Shown here: positions 1 through 8,148 of the stretch, piece after piece
Numbering within the stretch: the stretch's first letter is position 1
Layout of the letters: the number at the start of each line of letters is the position of its first letter
NCBI RefSeq assembly: GCF_037963865.1
Contig: NZ_CP150170.1
Coordinates: 1,240,001-1,304,000, forward strand
Reading direction: 5' to 3'
DNA length: 64,000 bases
From: Paenibacillus sp. FSL R10-2734
Lineage (GTDB): Bacteria > Bacillota > Bacilli > Paenibacillales > Paenibacillaceae
Program-made: the position numbers and the translations under genes
Notes under the pieces: model-generated
The model's input: the letters and a program-made list of their open reading frames with translations, nothing else
The model's database searches: none
Told to the model about the DNA's origin: nothing

Positions 1-2874
1 ACGGACTCCACGGAGAAGGCGCTTATTGAAATTTACGAGCGACTCCGTCCGGGCGAACCGCCGACACTTGACAATGCCAAAAGTTTGCTGGTCGCGCGTT
101 TCTTTGATCCAAAACGCTACGACCTAGCTAATGTAGGCCGTTACAAAATTAATAAGAAATTGCACATCAAGAATCGTCTCTTCAATCAGCGTTTGGCACA
201 ACCTTTGGTTGATGATTCTACAGGAGAAATTCTGGCTGAATCAGGTCAAATGGTTGACCGCAGACTGCTTGATGAATTGATTCCTTATTTTGAAAAGAAT
301 GTTGCCTTTAAAAACTACCGTGTTACTGGTGGTGTTATGGACAGTGAAGATATTCCACTTCAAACGATTGACGTGTTCTCGCCAATTGAAGAAGGTCGGG
401 TTATCAAGCTGATCGCTAACGGCAACATCGATAAGTCTGTTAAGCATATTACTCAAGCTGATATTATATCCTCGATCAGCTACTTTATTAATTTGCTTCA
501 CGGAATTGGTAATACCGATGATATTGACCACTTGGGTAACCGTCGTCTGCGTTCTGTAGGTGAACTTCTGCAGAATCAGTTCCGTATCGGTTTGTCCCGT
601 ATGGAACGCGTTGTACGTGAAAGAATGTCGATTCAGGATGCTAATGCAATTACGCCGCAGGCTCTGATCAATATTCGTCCAGTTATCGCGTCCATTAAAG
701 AGTTCTTCGGTAGCTCCCAGTTGTCTCAGTTTATGGACCAGACGAACCCACTTGCGGAACTTACGCATAAACGTCGTCTGTCTGCACTAGGACCCGGTGG
801 TTTGACACGTGAGCGCGCGGGATTTGAAGTTCGTGACGTCCATCACAGTCACTACGGTCGGATGTGTCCAATTGAAACACCAGAAGGTCCGAACATCGGA
901 TTGATCAACTCCTTGTCCACCTTTGCCCGCATCAATGAATACGGCTTTATTGAAGCTCCGTATCGTTGGGTGGATCCGAAGACAGGTAAGGTAACCGAGC
1001 AAATTGATTATCTGACTGCTGATGAAGAAGATAATTATGTAGTTGCTCAGGCTAACGTGTTGATCGAAGAAGATGGCACCTTTAAGGAAGACATGGTAAT
1101 CGTTCGTTACAACAAAGACTCAGACAACATCACAACGATGCCAAGTAATCGTGTAGATTACATGGATGTTTCGCCTAAACAGGTCGTATCGGTCGCTACG
1201 GCGCTCATTCCGTTCCTTGAGAACGATGACTCCAACCGCGCTCTGATGGGATCTAACATGCAGCGTCAAGCTGTTCCGCTTCTAATTCCGAAAGCTCCAC
1301 TGGTCGGAACAGGAATGGAACATAAATCCGCTAAGGATTCTGGCGTATGTGTTGTTTCCAAGTATGACGGTGTTATCGAACGCTCCTCAGCTAATGAAAT
1401 TTGGCTGCGCCGTGTTGAGACTGTCGAAGGCAAGGAAGTTAAAGGCGACATCGTTAAATATAAATTACACAAATTTATGCGTTCTAACCAAGGTACCTGT
1501 ATTAACCAACGTCCTCTAGCTAAAAGAGGGGACATTGTTAAGAAGGGTGATATCCTGGCAGATGGTCCTTCCACAGAAATGGGCGAACTTGCTCTTGGTC
1601 GCAACGTAGTCGTTGCGTTCATGACTTGGGAAGGTTACAACTACGAGGATGCGATCCTGTTAAGTGAGAAACTTGTTAAGGAAGATGTATACACTTCGAT
1701 TCATATCGAGGAATACGAATCCGAAGCTCGTGACACTAAACTGGGACCTGAAGAAATTACACGTGATATTCCGAACGTAGGCGAAGAGGCTCTGCGCAAT
1801 CTTGATGAGCGTGGAATCATCCGTATCGGTGCGGAAATTAGCGCTGGTGACATTCTGGTTGGTAAGGTTACTCCGAAGGGTGTAACTGAATTGACCGCAG
1901 AAGAACGTCTCCTACACGCTATCTTTGGTGAGAAGGCTCGTGAAGTACGGGATACATCCTTACGCGTTCCTCATGGTAGTGATGGTATTATCGTGGACGT
2001 TAAAGTATTTACGCGTGAGAACGGTGATGAGCTGCCTCCTGGCGTAAATCAATTGGTTCGTGTCTACATCGCTCAGAAACGTAAGATCTCTGAAGGTGAC
2101 AAAATGGCCGGACGTCACGGTAACAAGGGTGTCGTTGCTCGTATCCTACCAGAAGAAGATATGCCGTTCCTTCCGGACGGTACGCCAGTTCAGGTTGTTC
2201 TTAACCCTCTAGGCGTTCCTTCTCGTATGAACATCGGACAGGTGCTCGAGGTCCATATTGGTATGGCTGCATTGCGTCTGGGTATTCACATTGCAACACC
2301 GGTATTCGACGGAGCACGTGAGTATGACGTGTTTGATACGATGGAAGAAGCTGGTATGCAACGCAATGGTAAGACTATATTGTACGATGGTCGGACAGGT
2401 GAACGCTTCGAACGTGAAGTTACTGTCGGCGTCATGCATATGATCAAACTGGCGCACATGGTTGATGATAAGATTCATGCCCGTTCAACAGGTCCTTACT
2501 CACTAGTTACGCAACAGCCGCTGGGTGGTAAAGCTCAGTTTGGTGGACAGCGTTTCGGGGAGATGGAAGTGTGGGCGCTTGAAGCTTACGGTGCTGCATA
2601 TACATTGCAAGAAATCTTGACGGTTAAATCCGATGACGTGGTTGGTCGTGTGAAGACTTACGAATCCATCGTCAAAGGTGAGAATGTACCGGAACCAGGT
2701 GTTCCTGAATCGTTCAAAGTATTGATCAAAGAACTGCAGTCCCTGGGTATGGATGTTAAGATCCTTAGCGGTGACGAGCAGGAAATTGAGATGAGAGAAT
2801 TGGATGATGAGGACGAGACGTCAGGCGACAAACTTAGCCTCAATTTGGAAGGCGCAGAAGTCGGAGCAGAATAA
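1..2874 (+). CDS. rpoB: RNA polymerase beta subunit (5'-truncated by window edge)
   Basis: Catalytic beta subunit of RNA polymerase. The reading frame is open from base 1 with no stop, so the gene enters from the left; 957 residues are visible against roughly 1190 in Bacillus, so about the first 230 are missing. The rifampicin pocket (around 700-860) has the susceptible residues: Asp in FMDQ, His in THKRR and Ser in RLSALG. The C-terminal part carries the GDKMAGRHGNKG loop and the QQPLGGKAQFGGQRFGEME segment that contacts beta'. It ends in an acidic tail rich in Glu and Asp. rpoC follows 116 bp downstream in the same orientation, as in all Bacillales. Confidence 0.98.
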   Translation, partial: TDSTEKALIEIYERLRPGEPPTLDNAKSLLVARFFDPKRYDLANVGRYKINKKLHIKNRLFNQRLAQPLVDDSTGEILAESGQMVDRRLLDELIPYFEKNVAFKNYRVTGGVMDSEDIPLQTIDVFSPIEEGRVIKLIANGNIDKSVKHITQADIISSISYFINLLHGIGNTDDIDHLGNRRLRSVGELLQNQFRIGLSRMERVVRERMSIQDANAITPQALINIRPVIASIKEFFGSSQLSQFMDQTNPLAELTHKRRLSALGPGGLTRERAGFEVRDVHHSHYGRMCPIETPEGPNIGLINSLSTFARINEYGFIEAPYRWVDPKTGKVTEQIDYLTADEEDNYVVAQANVLIEEDGTFKEDMVIVRYNKDSDNITTMPSNRVDYMDVSPKQVVSVATALIPFLENDDSNRALMGSNMQRQAVPLLIPKAPLVGTGMEHKSAKDSGVCVVSKYDGVIERSSANEIWLRRVETVEGKEVKGDIVKYKLHKFMRSNQGTCINQRPLAKRGDIVKKGDILADGPSTEMGELALGRNVVVAFMTWEGYNYEDAILLSEKLVKEDVYTSIHIEEYESEARDTKLGPEEITRDIPNVGEEALRNLDERGIIRIGAEISAGDILVGKVTPKGVTELTAEERLLHAIFGEKAREVRDTSLRVPHGSDGIIVDVKVFTRENGDELPPGVNQLVRVYIAQKRKISEGDKMAGRHGNKGVVARILPEEDMPFLPDGTPVQVVLNPLGVPSRMNIGQVLEVHIGMAALRLGIHIATPVFDGAREYDVFDTMEEAGMQRNGKTILYDGRTGERFEREVTVGVMHMIKLAHMVDDKIHARSTGPYSLVTQQPLGGKAQFGGQRFGEMEVWALEAYGAAYTLQEILTVKSDDVVGRVKTYESIVKGENVPEPGVPESFKVLIKELQSLGMDVKILSGDEQEIEMRELDDEDETSGDKLSLNLEGAEVGAE

Positions 2875-2916
2875 TCACGTTAGGAACTTTAGTGTTCCAT
2901 TTTATAAAGGACCGCG

Positions 2917-2943
2917 CCCTCTTTTGATGTAACAGTCAGAGGG
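2917..2943 (+). other. Hairpin in rpoB-rpoC gap
   Basis: CCCTCT at 2917-2922 can pair with AGAGGG at 2938-2943. There is no U-tract after it, so it is not a classical terminator. It could be a processing or attenuation hairpin between rpoB and rpoC. Confidence 0.35.
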
Positions 2944-2990
2944 GGGGCAAAGCGGTACTAAATCAGGATTAGGTTAAGGAGGGTTGCTCC

Positions 2991-5900
2991 TTGTTGGACG
3001 TTAACAATTTTGAATTTATGAAAATCGGACTCGCTTCTCCGGAGAAGATTCGTTCATGGTCCCGCGGAGAAGTTAAGAAACCGGAAACCATTAACTATCG
3101 TACATTGAAACCGGAAAAAGAGGGTCTTTTCTGCGAGCGTATCTTTGGACCGCAAAAAGACTGGGAATGTCATTGCGGTAAATACAAACGTGTCCGTTAT
3201 AAGGGCGTAGTCTGCGACCGTTGTGGCGTTGAAGTTACCCGTGCTAAAGTTCGTCGTGAGCGTATGGGTCACATTGAATTGGCTGCTCCGGTATCTCATA
3301 TCTGGTACTTCAAAGGTATCCCAAGCCGTATGGGTTTGGCGCTGGATATGTCTCCAAGATCTCTTGAAGAGATTATTTACTTCGCTTCGTACGTTGTAAC
3401 TGACCCAGGTGAAACACCACTGGAGAAGAAACAACTTCTGTCCGAGAAAGAATACCGCAGCTACCGTGAAAAATACGGTTACGGATTCCAAGCCGGCATG
3501 GGCGCTGAGGCTGTTAAGAAGCTTCTTCAAGACATCGATATTGAAAAAGAGCTGGAATTCCTCAAAGAAGAACTGCGTACGGCTCAAGGCCAACGTCGTA
3601 ACCGGGCGATCAAACGTCTGGAAGTCATTGAAGCATTCCGTAACTCAGGCAACAAACCTGATTGGATGATCATGGATGTTCTACCGGTAATTCCTCCGGA
3701 GCTTCGTCCAATGGTTCAATTGGATGGTGGCCGTTTTGCTACGTCTGATTTGAATGATCTATATCGTCGCGTTATTAACCGGAACAACCGTCTGAAAAGA
3801 CTGCTTGATCTCGGTGCTCCTGACATTATCGTGCAGAACGAGAAACGGATGCTACAGGAAGCTGTCGATGCTCTCATCGATAACGGCCGTAGAGGACGTC
3901 CGGTAACGGGTCCTGGTAACCGTCCACTTAAATCGCTCAGCCATATGCTGAAAGGTAAACAAGGACGTTTCCGCCAGAACTTGCTCGGTAAACGGGTTGA
4001 CTATTCTGGACGTTCCGTTATCGTAGTAGGACCGTACCTCAAAATGTATCAGTGCGGACTTCCTAAGAAAATGGCGCTAGAATTGTTCAAGCCTTTTGTC
4101 ATGAAAGAATTGGTTAACAAGGGCCTTGCCCACAACATAAAGAGCGCGAAACGTAAAGTTGAGCGTGTAAGTCCTGAGGTATGGGATGTACTTGAAGAAG
4201 TAATTAGAGAACACCCAGTACTTCTAAACCGCGCACCTACACTTCACCGTCTTGGTATTCAAGCATTTGAACCAATTTTGGTGGAAGGTCATGCTATTCG
4301 TCTTCACCCACTCGTATGTACGGCTTATAACGCCGACTTTGACGGTGACCAAATGGCGGTGCACGTTCCTCTGTCCGCAGAAGCTCAAGCGGAAGCACGT
4401 ATTCTCATGCTTGCATCCGGTAATATCTTGAACCCTAAAGACGGAAAGCCGGTTGTAACACCTTCCCAGGATATGGTCCTTGGTACTTTCTACCTGACTA
4501 TGGACAACAAGGAAGAAAAGGGTACTGGTATGATTCTGCGTACCGTAAATGAAGCTGTATCAGCTTACCAACGCGGAACTGCAGGTCTTCATGCTCGTGT
4601 GGCTATTCCAGTTAAAGCACTAGGCAAAACTTGCTTTACGGAAAAACAACAAGGTGCAATGTTGATTACTACAGTCGGTAAAATTATCTTTAACGAAATT
4701 TACCCAAGTAGTTTCCCTTATATCAATGAGGCGACTAAGACTAACTTGCTGCATGGCACGCCAGAGAAATACTTTATCTATGAAAAAGGCGCAGATATTC
4801 GCGAGTTGATTGAATCCGCTCCAGAAGCCAGCGCTGTAGGTAAAGAATATCTGGGTCTGATTATCGCTCGTTGCTTTGAAACTTATCACACAACCAAAAC
4901 CTCTATGATTTTGGATAAAATTAAACAACTCGGCTTTACTTATTCCACACGTTCTGGTGTTACTGTAGCCGTGTCGGATGTTATCGTGCCTGAGGAAAAA
5001 GTTACGATCTTGAAAGAGTCCGAAGCTAAGGTTGATGTGGTAGCTAACCAATATCGCCGTGGTCTGATCACCAATGACGAGCGGTACGACCGTGTTATTG
5101 AGATCTGGTCGAAGACTAAGGATGATCTTACGAACATCCTGCTTAAATCGATGGATCGTTTCAACTCTATCATGCTCATGGTTGACTCTAAGGCGCGTGG
5201 TAACAAATCGCAGATCACTCAGCTGGGTGGTATGCGTGGTCTGATGGCAACACCATCGGGTCGGATTTTCGAATTGCCAATTAAAGCGAACTTCCGTGAA
5301 GGTCTTACGGTCTTGGAGTACTTTATCTCCACTCACGGAGCGCGTAAAGGTCTTGCCGATACCGCACTTCGTACTGCTGACTCAGGTTACTTGACTCGTC
5401 GTCTCGTTGACGTGGCGCAGGACGTTATCGTCCGTGAAGAAGATTGCGGAACGGATAAAGGGTTCACAGTTAGTCGTATTCAGGATGGTAAAGAGGTTAT
5501 CGAGGATCTGTATGACCGTATTGAAGGTCGTTACTGCTTCGAAACTGTTCGTCATCCAGAAACGAACGAAATCATTGTTCACCGGAACGATTTGATTGAC
5601 TCTGATAAAGCAGAGGCGATTGTAAACGCTGGTGTAACTAAGCTGCAAATTCGTTCTGTACTCAGCTGCCGTGCTCGTCACGGTGTTTGTAAGAAGTGCT
5701 ACGGACGTAACTTGGCAACTGGTAAACACGTTGAGATCGGTGAAGCAGTTGGTATTATCGCCGCACAATCCATCGGTGAACCAGGAACCCAGCTTACAAT
5801 GCGTACGTTCCATACCGGCGGTGTTGCCGGTGATGACATCACGCAAGGTTTGCCGCGTATTCAGGAGTTGTTTGAAGCCCGTAACCCTAAAGGTCAGGCT

Positions 5901-6602
5901 ACAATCAGTGAGATCGATGGTGTAATCAAGGAAATCCGTGAAACTAAGGACCGTCGCGAAATCGAGGTTCAAGGCGAAGCAGAATCCAAGACTTATTCCA
6001 TTACTTATGGATCACGTCTACGTGTCAGCGAAGGCCAAGAGATTGAAGCTGGCGATGAGTTGACAGACGGTTCGATTGACCCTAAAGAAATGCTGCGTAT
6101 CAAAGGGATCCGTGGGGTACAAAACTACATTCTGCAAGAAGTTCAGCGTGTATATCGTAACCAGGGCGTTGAGATCAATGATAAGCACATTGAAGTAATG
6201 ATCAAACAAATGCTTCGGAAGATCCGTATCATTGACGCGGGCGACACAAGTCTGCTACCAGGCGCGTTTGCGGATATTCATGAATACGAAGCTGCTAACA
6301 AGGAAGCCATCTTGTCTGGTAAAGAGCCTGCAGTTGCTAAACCGGTTCTACTCGGTATTACTAAGGCGTCTCTTGAGACAGATTCCTTCTTGTCTGCTGC
6401 TTCTTTCCAAGAAACTACTCGTGTCTTAACAGATGCTGCTATCAAAGGCAAAGTAGATAAGTTGCTTGGACTTAAAGAAAATGTTATTATCGGTAAGTTG
6501 ATTCCTGCAGGTACTGGCATGAATCGCTACCGTAATGTTAAACTTAGTGATCCAAATGCAGAAAGCGCACTTGAGTCTTTAGAGACGGTTCCTGCTGAAT
6601 AA
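2991..6602 (+). CDS. rpoC: RNA polymerase beta' subunit
   Basis: Largest RNA polymerase subunit, 1203 aa, the normal Bacillales length. It starts at TTG 2991 behind AAGGAGGG (2976-2983). The N-terminal zinc ribbon is visible as CxC around residues 60-62 and CxxC around 75-78. The catalytic NADFDGDQMAVH motif, whose three Asp hold the active-site Mg, lies near residues 447-458. A second cysteine cluster (CRARHGVCKKC) lies in the C-terminal third, followed by the trigger-loop region (MRTFHTGGVAGDDITQGLPR). Co-transcription with rpoB is expected because no promoter is seen in the gap. Confidence 0.98.
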   Translation: MLDVNNFEFMKIGLASPEKIRSWSRGEVKKPETINYRTLKPEKEGLFCERIFGPQKDWECHCGKYKRVRYKGVVCDRCGVEVTRAKVRRERMGHIELAAPVSHIWYFKGIPSRMGLALDMSPRSLEEIIYFASYVVTDPGETPLEKKQLLSEKEYRSYREKYGYGFQAGMGAEAVKKLLQDIDIEKELEFLKEELRTAQGQRRNRAIKRLEVIEAFRNSGNKPDWMIMDVLPVIPPELRPMVQLDGGRFATSDLNDLYRRVINRNNRLKRLLDLGAPDIIVQNEKRMLQEAVDALIDNGRRGRPVTGPGNRPLKSLSHMLKGKQGRFRQNLLGKRVDYSGRSVIVVGPYLKMYQCGLPKKMALELFKPFVMKELVNKGLAHNIKSAKRKVERVSPEVWDVLEEVIREHPVLLNRAPTLHRLGIQAFEPILVEGHAIRLHPLVCTAYNADFDGDQMAVHVPLSAEAQAEARILMLASGNILNPKDGKPVVTPSQDMVLGTFYLTMDNKEEKGTGMILRTVNEAVSAYQRGTAGLHARVAIPVKALGKTCFTEKQQGAMLITTVGKIIFNEIYPSSFPYINEATKTNLLHGTPEKYFIYEKGADIRELIESAPEASAVGKEYLGLIIARCFETYHTTKTSMILDKIKQLGFTYSTRSGVTVAVSDVIVPEEKVTILKESEAKVDVVANQYRRGLITNDERYDRVIEIWSKTKDDLTNILLKSMDRFNSIMLMVDSKARGNKSQITQLGGMRGLMATPSGRIFELPIKANFREGLTVLEYFISTHGARKGLADTALRTADSGYLTRRLVDVAQDVIVREEDCGTDKGFTVSRIQDGKEVIEDLYDRIEGRYCFETVRHPETNEIIVHRNDLIDSDKAEAIVNAGVTKLQIRSVLSCRARHGVCKKCYGRNLATGKHVEIGEAVGIIAAQSIGEPGTQLTMRTFHTGGVAGDDITQGLPRIQELFEARNPKGQATISEIDGVIKEIRETKDRREIEVQGEAESKTYSITYGSRLRVSEGQEIEAGDELTDGSIDPKEMLRIKGIRGVQNYILQEVQRVYRNQGVEINDKHIEVMIKQMLRKIRIIDAGDTSLLPGAFADIHEYEAANKEAILSGKEPAVAKPVLLGITKASLETDSFLSAASFQETTRVLTDAAIKGKVDKLLGLKENVIIGKLIPAGTGMNRYRNVKLSDPNAESALESLETVPAE

Positions 6603-6624
6603 ATTAGCAATCATAGTAGTGTAC

Positions 6625-6656
6625 TCGTGTCATACCTATTCATAGATGTGACACGA
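6625..6656 (+). other. Inverted repeat downstream of rpoC
   Basis: TCGTGTCA (6625-6632) and TGACACGA (6649-6656) form a perfect 8-bp stem 22 bp after the rpoC stop. It lacks a U-run, so it may be a transcript-end stabiliser or a protein site rather than an intrinsic terminator. Confidence 0.4.
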
Positions 6657-6700
6657 ATATCTGCTGTGTATAATATTTATAAAATTTATTGCTGAATTTC

Positions 6701-6729
6701 TTGACACCATCTATTGATAATGCTAAAAT
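6701..6729 (+). promoter_or_regulatory. Sigma-A promoter for rplGB-str operon
   Basis: Consensus TTGACA at 6701-6706, a 17-bp spacer and TAAAAT at 6724-6729 preceded by an extended TGC. This is the strongest promoter match in the window and fits a housekeeping operon beginning with the L7Ae-like gene. Confidence 0.88.
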
Positions 6730-6781
6730 GTCTAAGGTGCGTGAGTAGCCATGTTATCCTTGTTCATTGGAGGTAATGATA

Positions 6782-7033
6782 ATGACTGATGATAGAGGAC
6801 TACAGGATGCTCAGGTCAAGATCGGTACCAAACAAACCGTCAAGGCGGTAGAGTTGGGCCAAGCTGCAGAAGTCTATGTGGCAGAGGACGGAGATCAAAG
6901 GCTTACTTCCAGGATAGTTATGCTTTGTAACAAACAAGGTGTTAAGATCACATATGTGGATACAATGCTAAATTTGGGCAAGGCCTGCGGAATTGAAGTT
7001 GGCGCTGCGATGGCAGCCGTCTTAAAACAATAG
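6782..7033 (+). CDS. rplGB: L7Ae-family K-turn RNA-binding protein
   Basis: 83-aa member of the L7Ae/L30e/S12e fold family, the YbxF type that sits before rpsL in Bacillus. Family members bind kink-turn RNA; YbxF binds K-turns in vitro, but its role on the ribosome is unsettled. The family core is visible: the IGTKQTVKAV segment, the KQGVKITYVDTM strand and the GKACGIEVGAA C-terminal helix. ATG 6782 is chosen because GGAGG (6769-6773) sits 8 nt upstream; in-frame TTG 6767 and ATG 6776 would overlap or crowd that ribosome binding site. Confidence 0.9.
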   Translation: MTDDRGLQDAQVKIGTKQTVKAVELGQAAEVYVAEDGDQRLTSRIVMLCNKQGVKITYVDTMLNLGKACGIEVGAAMAAVLKQ

Positions 7034-7059
7034 CTACGGAAATGTTTTTGTACTGGGGT

Positions 7060-7127
7060 GAACTCCAGCGGCAAGAACTTTTCATTTGTCTTTTTATGAA
7101 CCGCCTGGGTCTGTGGGCTTAGAGTTC
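7060..7127 (+). ncRNA. Candidate structured leader before rpsL
   Basis: The 133-nt gap before rpsL can fold into nested stems: GAACTC (7060-7065) with GAGTTC (7122-7127), and CAGCGG (7066-7071) with CCGCCTG (7101-7107, one bulge). Such nested leaders are typical of ribosomal-protein autoregulation, for example S7 on the str operon in E. coli. The assignment to any ligand is inference. Confidence 0.4.
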
Positions 7128-7166
7128 TTAAATCGGCTATCATTTCAGGAAGGGGGTGGCAACAAC

Positions 7167-7586
7167 ATGCCAACAATTAACCAATTGGTTCGTAAAGGCC
7201 GTCAAGCCAAAATCGAAAAATCTAAATCTCCCGCTCTTCAAAAAGGGTATAACGCCCTCAAGCGTGAGGCTACAAATTTGAGCGCTCCGCAAAAACGCGG
7301 TGTGTGCACTCGTGTAGGCACAATGACTCCACGTAAACCAAACTCAGCGCTTCGTAAATATGCCCGTGTTCGTTTGACGAACCGTCTCGAGGTAACAGCT
7401 TATATCCCGGGTATCGGACATAACTTACAAGAGCACAGTGTTGTATTACTTCGCGGAGGTAAAGTAAAGGACCTTGCAGGGGTTCGTTACCATATCGTTC
7501 GTGGTGCATTGGATACAGCAGGTGTAGCTAACCGGATGCAAGCTCGTTCTAAGTACGGTGCAAAACGTCCTAAAGCTAAGAAGTAA
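7167..7586 (+). CDS. rpsL: 30S ribosomal protein S12
   Basis: Decoding-centre protein of the small subunit, 139 aa. ATG 7167 follows AGGAAGGGGG; the frame is open further upstream but that part has no S12 similarity. The motifs QKRGVCTRV, PNSALRKYARV and GHNLQEHSVVLLRGG are canonical. Residue 56 (codon CGT at 7332-7334) is Arg in TPRKPNSAL, where E. coli K42 and B. subtilis K56 are Lys; substitution to Arg at that site is a classical streptomycin-resistance change. First gene of the str operon core, with rpsG 44 bp downstream. Confidence 0.97.
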   Translation: MPTINQLVRKGRQAKIEKSKSPALQKGYNALKREATNLSAPQKRGVCTRVGTMTPRKPNSALRKYARVRLTNRLEVTAYIPGIGHNLQEHSVVLLRGGKVKDLAGVRYHIVRGALDTAGVANRMQARSKYGAKRPKAKK

Positions 7587-7630
7587 GAAAAAATACTAGA
7601 ATATTAAACATTTAAGAAAGGGGGATATCC

Positions 7631-8101
7631 ATGCCACGCAAAGGTCCAGTTACTAAGAGAGACGTATTGCCAGATCCGTTGTATAATAGCAAGTTGGTTA
7701 CTCGTTTGATTAACCGCATTATGCTGGGTGGTAAAAGAGGTGTCGCTCAAAGCATTCTGTACAATTCATTCAAATTGATTGAAGAACGTACGGGTAAAGA
7801 TCCGATGGAAGTTTTCGAAGCTGCCATCAAAAATATCATGCCGGTATTGGAAGTTAAAGCTCGTCGTGTCGGCGGTGCTAACTATCAAGTACCTATCGAG
7901 GTTAAACCAGAGAGACGTACTGCTCTGGGATTACGTTGGCTCGTAAACTACTCTCGCAACCGCGGTGAGAAGACGATGGAAGAGCGTTTGGCGGCTGAGA
8001 TCATCGACGCTTCCAACAACACAGGCGCTTCTGTTAAGAAACGTGAAGATACACACAAAATGGCTGAAGCAAACAAAGCGTTTGCTCACTACCGTTGGTA
8101 G
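7631..8101 (+). CDS. rpsG: 30S ribosomal protein S7
   Basis: Primary 16S-binding protein that nucleates the 30S head, 156 aa. It starts with MPRKGPVTKRDVLPDP and carries the RRVGGANYQVPIEV strand and the C-terminal KREDTHKMAEANKAFAHYRW typical of S7. AAAGGGGG lies just ahead of ATG 7631. In enterobacteria S7 is the translational regulator of the str operon; the family role here is probable but not shown by the sequence. Confidence 0.97.
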   Translation: MPRKGPVTKRDVLPDPLYNSKLVTRLINRIMLGGKRGVAQSILYNSFKLIEERTGKDPMEVFEAAIKNIMPVLEVKARRVGGANYQVPIEVKPERRTALGLRWLVNYSRNRGEKTMEERLAAEIIDASNNTGASVKKREDTHKMAEANKAFAHYRW

Positions 8102-8148
8102 GATAAAGGTCATTCAAATAACTTATTTTTTGAAGGGAGATCCATTTC

